This document shows positions 1-7,417 of a stretch of DNA of 64,000 nt, in pieces. A program made the translations under genes and the position numbers. The stretch is from Catenulispora sp. GP43 (GTDB lineage: Bacteria; Actinomycetota; Actinomycetes; Streptomycetales; Catenulisporaceae): contig NZ_JBGCCT010000016.1 in NCBI RefSeq assembly GCF_041260665.1, positions 124,001 through 188,000 of the forward strand, written 5' to 3'. The notes under the pieces were generated by a model, which saw nothing but the letters and a program-made list of their open reading frames with translations, ran no database searches and was not told the DNA's origin. Position 1 is the stretch's first letter, and the number at the start of each line of letters is the position of its first letter.

Positions 1-233
1 AGATACGCCAGGGCGACGTTGAGATCGTCCTTGACCAGCGGCGGGACCGCGGCGATGTCGTCGAGCGCGAGGATCTTCTCCCGGCCGTCGTAGCGCGCGG
101 CCAGCGCCGGCACCGTCCTGAGCCGCTCCAGCGAGCGCTGGGCCACGGCCAAACGCGGCTCGGCCGCCTCAGGGCTCTGCGAGAAGGCAGGGCTTTGCGA
201 GAAGGCAGTGCTTTGCGAAAGGGACCCGGTCAC
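1..233 (-). CDS. PaaK-like adenylate-forming enzyme, N-terminal fragment cut by window edge
   Basis: Only the first 77 or so residues are inside the window. After a 16-residue SQSPAF-type repeat, the protein reads ERLRTVPALAARY, then PPLVKDDLNVALAYL. This parallels the start of the PaaK-like protein encoded at 1449-2678 (AKLRSVPALTERY, VPVMGKDELTVALAHL), so I call it a paralogue. The GTG start at 233 overlaps the stop of the upstream ATP-grasp gene as GTGA, indicating translational coupling. Expected role, from the family: ATP-dependent activation of a carboxylic acid as an acyl adenylate. The catalytic part is beyond the edge, so activity cannot be judged. Confidence 0.6.
   Translation of the reverse strand, partial: MTGSLSQSTAFSQSPAFSQSPEAAEPRLAVAQRSLERLRTVPALAARYDGREKILALDDIAAVPPLVKDDLNVALAY
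171..224. repeat. 18-bp tandem repeat, 3 copies
   Basis: Three 18-bp units (171-188, 189-206, 207-224) lie in frame at the start of the PaaK-like fragment and encode SQSTAF/SQSPAF repeats just after the start codon. Confidence 0.85.
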
Positions 234-1219
234 TTCCCTGCCTCCAGCCATGCGGTGTGGGCGTTGCGGTAGGCGGCGAACCGTGCGCGGGCGACGTCCC
301 GTTGGATCGTGCGGTCGTCCCCGGCGGCGCCGTCGGGCAGGATGACCCCGTCCAGTTCCAGTTCGGAGAGCCAGTACTGCTCTCCGTCATGCAGGAAGTC
401 GATGCAGAAGAAGGGGATCGGGAGCTTCTCGGCGAAGTACGCCGCCGCCTCCGCGAGCTCCTCCGGGACCGTGGTGAACATCTCGGTCTTGCCGGCCCGG
501 CTGGCGTTGGCCACCAGCGAGCCGCTCTCCGGGGTCCGCTTGGCCATGGCGTAGGGCTTGCCGTCGATGACGTAGACGCGGTAGTCGATGGTGCCCTCGC
601 CGAGGTAGGGCTGCACCACCAGCGTGGTGTCGCCGCCCTGGGCCAGGCTCGCCAGGCCCCTGAGATCCTCGGAGTTCCGCGCCAGGTTGATCCCGCCGCC
701 GCCGCACCAGCCGGTCGGCTTCACGATCGCCGGGAAGCTCACGTTCGGCAGCACGACCTCGTACAGGTGCTTGCCGATGTCCCGGCCGGAGCCGATGCGG
801 ATGGTCGGGATCGGCGGGATCGGCGAGCCGTCCAGGTACAGGACCGTGGCCAGCTTGTCGTTGCCGATCAGCGACGTCCAGGCCGGGAACGGCAGGTAGA
901 AGCCGGCCTGCTCGAGCACCGCGCACAGCGCGTACTGGTTGAAGATGTCGGCCGACTGGTACGGCAGCGAGTACAGGGCCGTGATGAACAGCGTGTCCTG
1001 CGGGGTCACGAGCTCGTCGTCCACGTACACCCGGGGCTCGCCGCGGACCGTGCCGTCCACGGTGACCGCGTCGGGGGAGTGCCGTGTCCAGGTCATGCCG
1101 AGTTCTTCGGCGACCTCCGCGTACAGGTCCCAGAAGAACGGGTGCCAGAAGGCTGATCCGCGGGTCGACTCCCGATCCGGGAAGACCCAGCACAAGCGGC
1201 GCAACGTGGAGACGGTCAT
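230..1219 (-). CDS. ATP-grasp ligase
   Basis: A 329-residue RimK/LysX-like ATP-grasp protein. Visible motifs are PAIVKPTGWCGGGG (ATP-binding lysine and glycine-rich loop), VVQPYLGEGTIDYRVYVIDG in the middle, and an acidic SELELDG near the end for Mg-ATP. The family joins a carboxylate to an amine through an acyl phosphate. In this cluster it could form an amide or peptide bond between activated amino acids. The start is the ATG at 1219, where family-like sequence begins (MTVSTLRRLCWVF); the frame stays open to 1513 but that extension looks non-coding. It is first in a leftward operon; its stop overlaps the next start as GTGA. The promoter region carries 11-bp-spaced repeats. Substrate unknown. 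Confidence 0.82.
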   Translation of the reverse strand: MTVSTLRRLCWVFPDRESTRGSAFWHPFFWDLYAEVAEELGMTWTRHSPDAVTVDGTVRGEPRVYVDDELVTPQDTLFITALYSLPYQSADIFNQYALCAVLEQAGFYLPFPAWTSLIGNDKLATVLYLDGSPIPPIPTIRIGSGRDIGKHLYEVVLPNVSFPAIVKPTGWCGGGGINLARNSEDLRGLASLAQGGDTTLVVQPYLGEGTIDYRVYVIDGKPYAMAKRTPESGSLVANASRAGKTEMFTTVPEELAEAAAYFAEKLPIPFFCIDFLHDGEQYWLSELELDGVILPDGAAGDDRTIQRDVARARFAAYRNAHTAWLEAGK

Positions 1220-1259
1220 GCCGTCGAGCGTTCCAACCGGCGCTCCGAGACGGCCCCGG

Positions 1260-1288
1260 ATCCGCTGCAGATCCGCTGCAAATCCACT
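1260..1288 (-). promoter_or_regulatory. SARP-type direct repeats for the leftward operon
   Basis: On the minus strand the heptamer AGCGGAT (first copy AGTGGAT) occurs three times with starts exactly 11 bp apart (plus-strand 1260, 1271, 1282). SARP regulators bind heptamer direct repeats at one helical-turn spacing, just upstream of the -10. Two SARPs are encoded in this window. The block lies 41 bp upstream of the ATP-grasp start. Function inferred. Confidence 0.55.
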
Positions 1289-1340
1289 GCGCCGGCGCTG
1301 ATCGGAGGCTGCTGGCCGGGCCGCGGCGCGGCATGCGGCG

Positions 1341-1404
1341 TCGAGCGGATCTGAAGCGGTCTTGGAGCGCACTTGGAGCGCACTTGGAGCGCTCGTTGGA
1401 ACGC
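1341..1404 (+). promoter_or_regulatory. SARP-type direct repeats for the rightward operon
   Basis: The core AGCG recurs at 1344, 1355, 1366, 1377 and 1388, exactly 11 bp apart, with a degenerate sixth copy (AACG) at 1400. The first unit is TCGAGCG, matching the classic SARP heptamer; later units read CTTGGAGCGCA. The block sits 45-108 bp upstream of the ATG at 1449. Part of it (GTTGGAACGCTCG, 1396-1408) is inverted at 1225-1237. Period and position fit a SARP operator; the regulator that binds it is inferred. Confidence 0.6.
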
Positions 1405-1448
1405 TCGTCACAGTCCTCGTCCGCAGCCAGATTCGGGGTGTGCCTGGC

Positions 1449-2678
1449 ATGTTGCCCCAGTTCCCGTCCACCACGCCCGGTGCGCTGGACACCGCGCGCG
1501 CCACGCTGGCCAAGCTGCGCTCCGTCCCGGCCCTGACCGAACGCTATTGCGACGTCGTGTCCCTGGACAGCCTGGAAGACCTGATCCACGTGCCGGTCAT
1601 GGGCAAGGACGAGCTGACCGTCGCGTTGGCGCACCTGAAGCCGAAGGCGCAGCGCGGCGCGACGTGGACGTTCCAGCGGGACTGCGGGACCGGCCTGCCA
1701 GAGCTCGGATACGCGCCGACCGGCTTGTTCATGGCCGAGGTGTACGAGCGCTGGAAGCCGCTGGGGCCATCCGACGTGTTCGTCAACGGCTGGGCCGCGG
1801 GCAGGCTGTGGGACGCGCATTACCTGATGGGCGTCTACGCCGATCTGGCCGGCTGCACCGTCCTCGGGCTCGGTGCGGTCGGGCAGGACGAGGTCGACTA
1901 CTGGCTCGAGTTCTGTGCCCACCACGGAGTCAGCGCCTTCGGCGGCGCCCCCGGCGCGCTGCGGCCGATCTTCGGCCGGGCCCGCGAGCTGGGCCTGAAG
2001 CTGCCCGCGCTGCGCAGCGTGATCTGGCTCGGCGAGGAGTGGGACCCGGCGATCGACGACGACCTGCCGTACGTGGCGCCGGACGCGCGGCGCTGGGGCC
2101 TGTACGGCGGCGCCGAGACGCTGGTCGTCGGCACCAACACCCCCGAGTGCGCCCCCGACGTCTGGCACCCGCTGCCCTCGCAGCTGGTCCACGTCGGCCA
2201 GGACCAGATGCTCGACGTCACCTCGCTCAAGCCGCACGGCCTCAACCCGGTGCTGCGCCTGCGGACCGGCGACGCGGGGGAGTGGTCGGTGTGCCCCTGC
2301 GGCCAGGCCGGACCCGCGCTGCGGGTGCTGGGCCGCCGGATGGGCGAGGTGAAGTTCCGCGGCCTGCTGCTCGACGTGGACGGCCTGGTCGCCGGGGTGG
2401 CCGGGCAGCCCGGGGTGTCGCGGGTGCAGATGGTGATCACCGAGCACGGCGCCGGCGCCGGCGGCGCGACCGCCGAGGTGCTGGTCGTGCCCTCGCGCGA
2501 CGCGGCCGGGGACCTGGCGGCGCGGGTGCGGGGGCACATCCTCGCCTCGGCGATCGGGCGGGCCTGTACCGCGTTCCGGCACGACCCGGACGCGCTCGCG
2601 GTGCGCCTGGTGGACAGCGTGATCAGCAACGAGCGGACCGGCCGGTCCGCCGATCTCGTGGTGAGGCGGCACTCGTGA
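1449..2678 (+). CDS. PaaK-like adenylate-forming enzyme
   Basis: A 409-residue phenylacetate-CoA-ligase-type (ANL superfamily) protein. Family marks are GGAET (220-224), LRTGD (271-275), a CPCG cysteine pair (282-285) typical of PaaK C-terminal regions, and GRRMGEVKFRG (295-305). The usual SSGTTGKP phosphate loop is altered to DCGTGLPE (78-85), so the ATP site may differ or be weakened. Expected role: adenylate a carboxylic acid and pass it to a thiol or amine. ATG 1449 is chosen because family-like sequence starts there; upstream in-frame TTG (1362) and GTG (1440) starts cannot be excluded. It is first gene of a six-gene operon, overlapping the next gene as GTGA, and is a paralogue of the fragment at 1-233. 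Confidence 0.75.
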   Translation: MLPQFPSTTPGALDTARATLAKLRSVPALTERYCDVVSLDSLEDLIHVPVMGKDELTVALAHLKPKAQRGATWTFQRDCGTGLPELGYAPTGLFMAEVYERWKPLGPSDVFVNGWAAGRLWDAHYLMGVYADLAGCTVLGLGAVGQDEVDYWLEFCAHHGVSAFGGAPGALRPIFGRARELGLKLPALRSVIWLGEEWDPAIDDDLPYVAPDARRWGLYGGAETLVVGTNTPECAPDVWHPLPSQLVHVGQDQMLDVTSLKPHGLNPVLRLRTGDAGEWSVCPCGQAGPALRVLGRRMGEVKFRGLLLDVDGLVAGVAGQPGVSRVQMVITEHGAGAGGATAEVLVVPSRDAAGDLAARVRGHILASAIGRACTAFRHDPDALAVRLVDSVISNERTGRSADLVVRRHS

Positions 2679-4036
2679 CCGAGGTGATGACGGCTTTCGC
2701 CGACGCGGTGCGCAGGTCTCCGGACCGTCCGGCGATCGTGCACAACGGCCGGACCCTGACCTACGCCGACCTGGCCGCGCTGGTCGATGCGAAGGCGCGG
2801 GACCTGGGATCCGACCCCGGCGTGGTCGGCGTCCCGGCGACGCACGCGCCGGACACGGTGATCGGCCTGCTCGGCGTGTTCGCGGCCGGCGGCGCCTACA
2901 TGCCGATCGACCCGGCGTTCCCGGCGGAGCGCGTCGAGGCCATGTACGCCGCGGCGAGCGGCCATCCGGTGTCCGGCCCGGCCTATGTCCTGTTCACCTC
3001 CGGATCGACCGGCGCGCCGAAGCCGGTGCTCACTCCCGGCGGGGCGGCCGGCATCACGGTCGCGGCGCTGGCCGCGCTGTTCGAGCTGACCCCGGCCGAC
3101 CGCGTCCTGCAGTTCGCGTCGCTGAACTGGGACACCTGCTTCGAGGAGATCCTGCCGGCGCTCACCACCGGCGCGGCGCTCGTCTTCGACGACGAGGCGC
3201 ACACCGGTTCCTTCCCGCGCTTCCTGCGGATGGTGGCCGAGCGGCGGATCAGTGTGCTGGATCTGCCGACCGCGTTCTGGCACGAGCTGGTGCGGCACCT
3301 GGCCGAGGACGAGGCCGTGCTGCCGGACTGTCTGCGGCTGGTGATCATCGGGGGTGAGGCCGCCTCGCCGGCCCGCTTGGCCGACTGGCACCGCTTGGAC
3401 ACCTCCGGGATCCGGTTGCTGAACACCTACGGCTGCACCGAGACCACGATGATCACGCATGCCGCGGATCTCGATGATCCCGGGGCCGAGCGCATCCCGA
3501 TCGGCCGCCCTCTGCCCCATGTCAGGGAACTGATCGAAGACGCCGGCGAGCTGCTCATCGGCGGTCCGGCCCTGGCCGCGGGCTACCTCGGCGGCCCCGA
3601 GGCCACCGCCGAACGCTTCCTCGAGCGCGCCGACGGCCGCTGGTTCCGCACCGGCGACCGGGTCAGCCGGGGCCGCGACGGCCTGCTCTTCCACGAGGGC
3701 CGCATCGACCACCAGGTCAAGATCCGCGGCGTCCGCGTCGATCCCGGCGAGGTCGAGGCGCACCTGACCCGGCACCCGGCGGTGGCCGCGGCGGCGGTGA
3801 CCGGGGTGACCCTCGCCGGGCGGACCGCTCTGGTCGGTTATGTCGCCGCGCCCGAGTCAGGGCCCGAAGGCGATACCGACCACGCCGACCTGCTCGGCTG
3901 GCTGCGCCAGCGCGTGCCCGCGCACCTGGTGCCCAGCCGCATCACGTTCGTCCCCGAACTCGTTCATACCGCGAGCGGGAAAGTCGACCGGGCGGGAACG
4001 CACCGGCGCTATGCAGCGAAGGAGAACCCGCGATGA
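2675..4036 (+). CDS. Stand-alone NRPS adenylation domain
   Basis: A 453-residue amino-acid-activating enzyme. Motifs: TSGSTGAPKP (A3, 108-117), WDTCFEE (152-158) with the Asp that holds the substrate alpha-amine, NTYGCTETT (A5, 250-258), RTGDR (A7), GRIDHQVKIRGVRVDPGEVE (A8), and TASGKVDR (A10) with the catalytic lysine. Only about 25 residues separate A2 (AAGGAYMPIDP) from A3, roughly 50 fewer than usual, so the N-terminal subdomain is compact. It should form an aminoacyl adenylate and load the carrier protein of the next gene, which it overlaps by 4 nt (ATGA). The GTG start overlaps the upstream stop. Specificity not predicted. Confidence 0.88.
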   Translation: MTEVMTAFADAVRRSPDRPAIVHNGRTLTYADLAALVDAKARDLGSDPGVVGVPATHAPDTVIGLLGVFAAGGAYMPIDPAFPAERVEAMYAAASGHPVSGPAYVLFTSGSTGAPKPVLTPGGAAGITVAALAALFELTPADRVLQFASLNWDTCFEEILPALTTGAALVFDDEAHTGSFPRFLRMVAERRISVLDLPTAFWHELVRHLAEDEAVLPDCLRLVIIGGEAASPARLADWHRLDTSGIRLLNTYGCTETTMITHAADLDDPGAERIPIGRPLPHVRELIEDAGELLIGGPALAAGYLGGPEATAERFLERADGRWFRTGDRVSRGRDGLLFHEGRIDHQVKIRGVRVDPGEVEAHLTRHPAVAAAAVTGVTLAGRTALVGYVAAPESGPEGDTDHADLLGWLRQRVPAHLVPSRITFVPELVHTASGKVDRAGTHRRYAAKENPR

Positions 4037-4260
4037 CCGTCGACGACACGATAGAGATCTTCCGCCGTGTGCTGGAGATGCCCGACGTGACCCCCGACAG
4101 CGACTTCTTCGATCTGGGCGGCGACTCGCTGCTCGGCACCCGCGTGCTGAGCGCGGTGGCCCGCACCACCGGCGTCGAGCTGTCCTTCGACGACTTCCTG
4201 CTGGCCGCCACGCCCGGCGCGCTGGCCAAGCGCGTGACCGAGATCGTGGCCCCGGCATGA
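4033..4260 (+). CDS. Peptidyl carrier protein
   Basis: A 75-residue discrete carrier protein with the phosphopantetheine motif DLGGDSLLGTR; Ser32 is the expected attachment site. It should hold the amino acid loaded by the overlapping upstream A domain and present it to the FAD oxidase, whose gene overlaps downstream by ATGA. A free-standing A plus PCP pair is typical of pathways that modify a tethered amino acid (oxidation, desaturation) rather than run a condensation line. Carrier assignment is firm; the cargo is unknown. Confidence 0.92.
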   Translation: MTVDDTIEIFRRVLEMPDVTPDSDFFDLGGDSLLGTRVLSAVARTTGVELSFDDFLLAATPGALAKRVTEIVAPA

Positions 4261-5693
4261 GGGTCCTGATCGTCGGGGCCGGATTGGCGGGCCTGTCCGC
4301 GGCCCGCCGGCTGGCCGACGCCGGAGTCGAGACCACGGTGCTCGAGGCCCGCGACCGGGCCGGCGGACGCACCCGCGGCATCGAGGTCGCACCGGGCGCG
4401 TGGGTCGACGCCGGCGCCGCCTACCTCGGTGACCGGCACACCGAGCTGAACGCCCTGATCGCCGCGCTGGACCTGAAGACCTGCCCCACCGGCATGGTCG
4501 GGGACAGCCGGTTCGAGCTCGGTGATGCCGGGGACGGCTCTGCTGAAGACAACGCCGCCCAGACCCGGCCCGGCCGCTTCCCGCCGTTGAACGCGGTCGC
4601 GCTCGGCGAGCTCTTCGACCTGCTGGCCGACCTCACCGCGCGGGTACGCCCCGACGCGCCCTGGCTCACCCCGGATGCCGCCGAGCTCGACGGGACCACC
4701 GCGGCGCAGTGGGTCGAGCAGAATCTGCGGCACCCGGACGCCCGGCGGTTCTTCCCGTTGTTCCTCGGCGAGATGATGGCCGCCGACCCGGCCGATATCA
4801 GCGTCCTGCACATGGCCTTCTACCTGCGTTCCGGCGGCGGTCTGCGCTACCTCAACGCGTTCGAGGGCGGCGCCCAGCAGGACCGCGTCGACGGCGGCGC
4901 GCACCAGCTGGGCGAGCGCATGGCCGTCGATCTCGACGTCCGGTATGGCGAACCGGTCCACAGGATCCACACCGACGACACCGGGGTCACGGTCTCCAGC
5001 TCCGGCGGCGACCACCATGCCGACGCCGTCATCGTCGCCGTCCCGCCGGTGCTCGCCGACGCGATCGATTTCCGGCTTGGCCTCCCGGCTCCGCGCTCCA
5101 CCGCCCGCACCGCACCGGGCTGCGCGGTGAAAGTCCACCTCGTCTATCCCGAACCGATCTGGCGCGAACACGGACTGTCCGGCTGGTCGGTCAACGCGAA
5201 CGGCCCGCTGCTGTCCACCGTCGACGACTCGCCGGGTGGCGGCACCGTCGGCGTCCTGACCGGCTTCGTCACCGGCGCCGAAGCGCATCGCTTCGCCGCT
5301 CTTCCGGCGTCGGGACAGCGGGCCTCGGCCGTCGCCCAGGCCGCGCGCCTGTTCCCGTTCCTGCCCGCCCCCGTCGGCTTCCACCTCACCGACTGGGTCA
5401 CCGAGCCCTACAGCCGCGGCTGCTACGCCGCCTTGTTCGGACCCGGCGACTGGATGTCTCTCGGACCCGCCCTCACGGGTCCGCACGGCCGGATCCACTG
5501 GGCCGGCACCGAGACCAGCACCGAGTTCTTCGGCCTGATGGAAGGCGCGATCCGCTCCGGCCATCGAGCCGCTGCCGAAATCCTTGCCACCGAAATCTGT
5601 GCCACCGAAATCCTCGCCACCGAAATCTGTGCCACCGAAATCCTCGCCCCCGTACCGGAAACCCCGGAAACGCCCTCCAGGAGGTCGCTATGA
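4257..5693 (+). CDS. FAD-dependent amine oxidase family protein
   Basis: A 478-residue flavoprotein of the amine oxidase/phytoene-desaturase-like fold. The N-terminal dinucleotide motif is VLIVGAGLAGLSAA followed by VLEARDRAGGRT. The C-terminal FAD region is HWAGTETSTEFFGLMEGAI. Expected chemistry is flavin-dependent removal of hydride from an amine or C-C bond. Next to a PCP it could oxidise a tethered amino acid. Start and stop overlap both neighbours by 4 nt (ATGA). The last 35 residues carry an alternating ATEIL/ATEIC repeat that looks like a recent in-frame expansion outside the FAD fold. Whether it acts on free or tethered substrate is unknown. Confidence 0.85.
   Translation: MRVLIVGAGLAGLSAARRLADAGVETTVLEARDRAGGRTRGIEVAPGAWVDAGAAYLGDRHTELNALIAALDLKTCPTGMVGDSRFELGDAGDGSAEDNAAQTRPGRFPPLNAVALGELFDLLADLTARVRPDAPWLTPDAAELDGTTAAQWVEQNLRHPDARRFFPLFLGEMMAADPADISVLHMAFYLRSGGGLRYLNAFEGGAQQDRVDGGAHQLGERMAVDLDVRYGEPVHRIHTDDTGVTVSSSGGDHHADAVIVAVPPVLADAIDFRLGLPAPRSTARTAPGCAVKVHLVYPEPIWREHGLSGWSVNANGPLLSTVDDSPGGGTVGVLTGFVTGAEAHRFAALPASGQRASAVAQAARLFPFLPAPVGFHLTDWVTEPYSRGCYAALFGPGDWMSLGPALTGPHGRIHWAGTETSTEFFGLMEGAIRSGHRAAAEILATEICATEILATEICATEILAPVPETPETPSRRSL
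5574..5648. repeat. 15-bp tandem repeat, 5 copies
   Basis: Five 15-bp units (ACCGAAATCCTCGCC type alternating with ACCGAAATCTGTGCC), in frame at the 3' end of the amine oxidase gene, ending 45 bp before its stop. Confidence 0.9.
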
Positions 5694-7417
5694 GCGACGA
5701 CAGCACCGCCGCAACGCCGAGCCCCATCGCCCCGCTCGCGGTGCGCGAGCGCTTCATGACCGAGCCCGACCTGGGCGCCGGCAACTTCCTGGACTACGCG
5801 CTGGCGGCGAACCCGAACCGCGACGTGCCGTTCGCCTTCAGCCACAGCATCGACCACCGCGGCCGGGTCGTCCTGCGCGGCCACAGTCTCACGGACCTGG
5901 CGGCCCTGCGCGACCGCTACGCCAAGTGGTACCACGCCAACGGCGTGCGCCCCGGCGACCCGGTCGGCATCGTCGTCCCGGAGGGCCTGGAGCCGATCAT
6001 CCACTTCCTCGCGCTGTCCGCGCTCGGCGCCATCCCGGCGATGATCAACGACGCGATGCGCCCGGACGTCATGGTCCGCTACCTGGACCACGTCGGCGTG
6101 GTCGGCGTCGTGGGCTTCGACACCACCGGCCTGGCCGCCGCCTACCGCAAGGACCCGCAGCGCCGTCCCGGGTTCCTGGCGCTGGCCGCCGAGGTCCAGG
6201 CCTTCGACGCCGCCTCGGTCGAGCTGCCGGAGCAGTACCCGTACCAGCACGAGCACGACGACGTCGTGGCCCTGATCCACTCCTCGGGCACCACCGGCAC
6301 GCCGAAGTCGACGATCCTGGCACACCGCCAGTTCTGGGACGGCAAGCAGCCCCGGATGACCCGCTTCCCCGCCGAGCCCTACGACAAGCTCATGTCGCTG
6401 ATGCCGCACACCCACGCCGGCGGCCTGAGCTACTTCCTCACCGCGACGCTGCTCGGCCTGCCCACGGTCGTGATGGGCAGCTGGACCCGCGAGGGCGTCG
6501 AGCCGGTGATGGAGGCGTTCCAGCCCACGATGATCGCCTCGTTCCCGCGCACCTTCGTCGAGCTGGCCACCGGCGAGCTGCCGGTCAAGGGCGCGGCCAA
6601 GGTGCACTCCTGGTTCAACACCGGCGACTCGGCGCACTACGGGCACATCAGGAGGCTGATCACGCTCGGCGAGCGCCCGGCCGGCCTGATCAAGCCCTGG
6701 CTGCTGCCCTCGCAGGCGGCGGCCGAGGCGGCCTCGCCCGGCTCGCAGTACGTCGACGGGCTCGGGTCCTCCGAGATGGGCATGGCGAACTTCGGCCAGG
6801 TCTGGACCCCGGAGGTGCCGCGCAACGACCGGTGCGTCGGCAAGAAGCTGGAGACCGTGACCCGCGCGGCCGTGCTGGACCAGGACGGCGCGGAGGTCCC
6901 GGACGGCACCGTCGGGCTGCTCGCGATCCAGTCGCCGTCCCTGACCCCGGGCTACTGGAACAACGAGGCCCTGACCAAGTCGTTCATGCTCAACGGGTAC
7001 TGGCTCACCGGCGACGTCGCGTACAAGGACGCCGAGGGGAACTTCTACCACCTGGACCGGACGGTCGACGTCATCGACACCCTGTCAGGACCGGCGTACA
7101 CCCTGCGGATCGAGGAGATCCTGCTGGCCGACTGCGCCGAGCTGGTCCAGGACTGCTCGGTGTTCGGCGTGCCCGGGCCCGCCGGTGGCCAGGTCCCCGT
7201 CGCGATGGTCCGGCTCCAGGCCGGCGCCGCCGACGCGACCGAGGAGGCGTTGCTGGAGACCGCGAACAAGGCGCTGGCCGAGGCGGGCCTGACGGAACTG
7301 GCCGCCGTGCGCATCGCGCGCGAGCCGCGGGACTACCCGCTCGGCCCCACCGGCAAGGTGCTCAAGCGGGAGCTGCGAACCCGGTTCGCCACCCTGTTCA
7401 CCGTGCAGACCACCTGA
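5690..7417 (+). CDS. Acyl-CoA-ligase-like adenylating enzyme
   Basis: A 575-residue ANL-superfamily enzyme. The phosphate loop is HSSGTTGTPKST (197-208). Later marks are DGLGSSEMG, LTGDVAYKDAEGNFYHLDR and the C-terminal GPTGKVLKREL with the catalytic lysine. The hinge region reads DRTVDVIDTLSGPAYTL instead of the usual R-x-K-x-x-I, so it is not a textbook CoA ligase and may transfer its acyl adenylate to an amine or carrier protein. The ATG at 5690 has a strong AGGAGG (5679-5684) and overlaps the oxidase stop. It is the third adenylating enzyme in this operon. Substrate unknown. Confidence 0.82.
   Translation: MSDDSTAATPSPIAPLAVRERFMTEPDLGAGNFLDYALAANPNRDVPFAFSHSIDHRGRVVLRGHSLTDLAALRDRYAKWYHANGVRPGDPVGIVVPEGLEPIIHFLALSALGAIPAMINDAMRPDVMVRYLDHVGVVGVVGFDTTGLAAAYRKDPQRRPGFLALAAEVQAFDAASVELPEQYPYQHEHDDVVALIHSSGTTGTPKSTILAHRQFWDGKQPRMTRFPAEPYDKLMSLMPHTHAGGLSYFLTATLLGLPTVVMGSWTREGVEPVMEAFQPTMIASFPRTFVELATGELPVKGAAKVHSWFNTGDSAHYGHIRRLITLGERPAGLIKPWLLPSQAAAEAASPGSQYVDGLGSSEMGMANFGQVWTPEVPRNDRCVGKKLETVTRAAVLDQDGAEVPDGTVGLLAIQSPSLTPGYWNNEALTKSFMLNGYWLTGDVAYKDAEGNFYHLDRTVDVIDTLSGPAYTLRIEEILLADCAELVQDCSVFGVPGPAGGQVPVAMVRLQAGAADATEEALLETANKALAEAGLTELAAVRIAREPRDYPLGPTGKVLKRELRTRFATLFTVQTT

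Noticed and set aside
387-2672. 761-residue minus-strand open frame
   Set aside because: It runs antisense through the PaaK-like gene, is Arg/Ala/Pro-rich shadow coding of GC-rich DNA, and overlaps better-supported genes.
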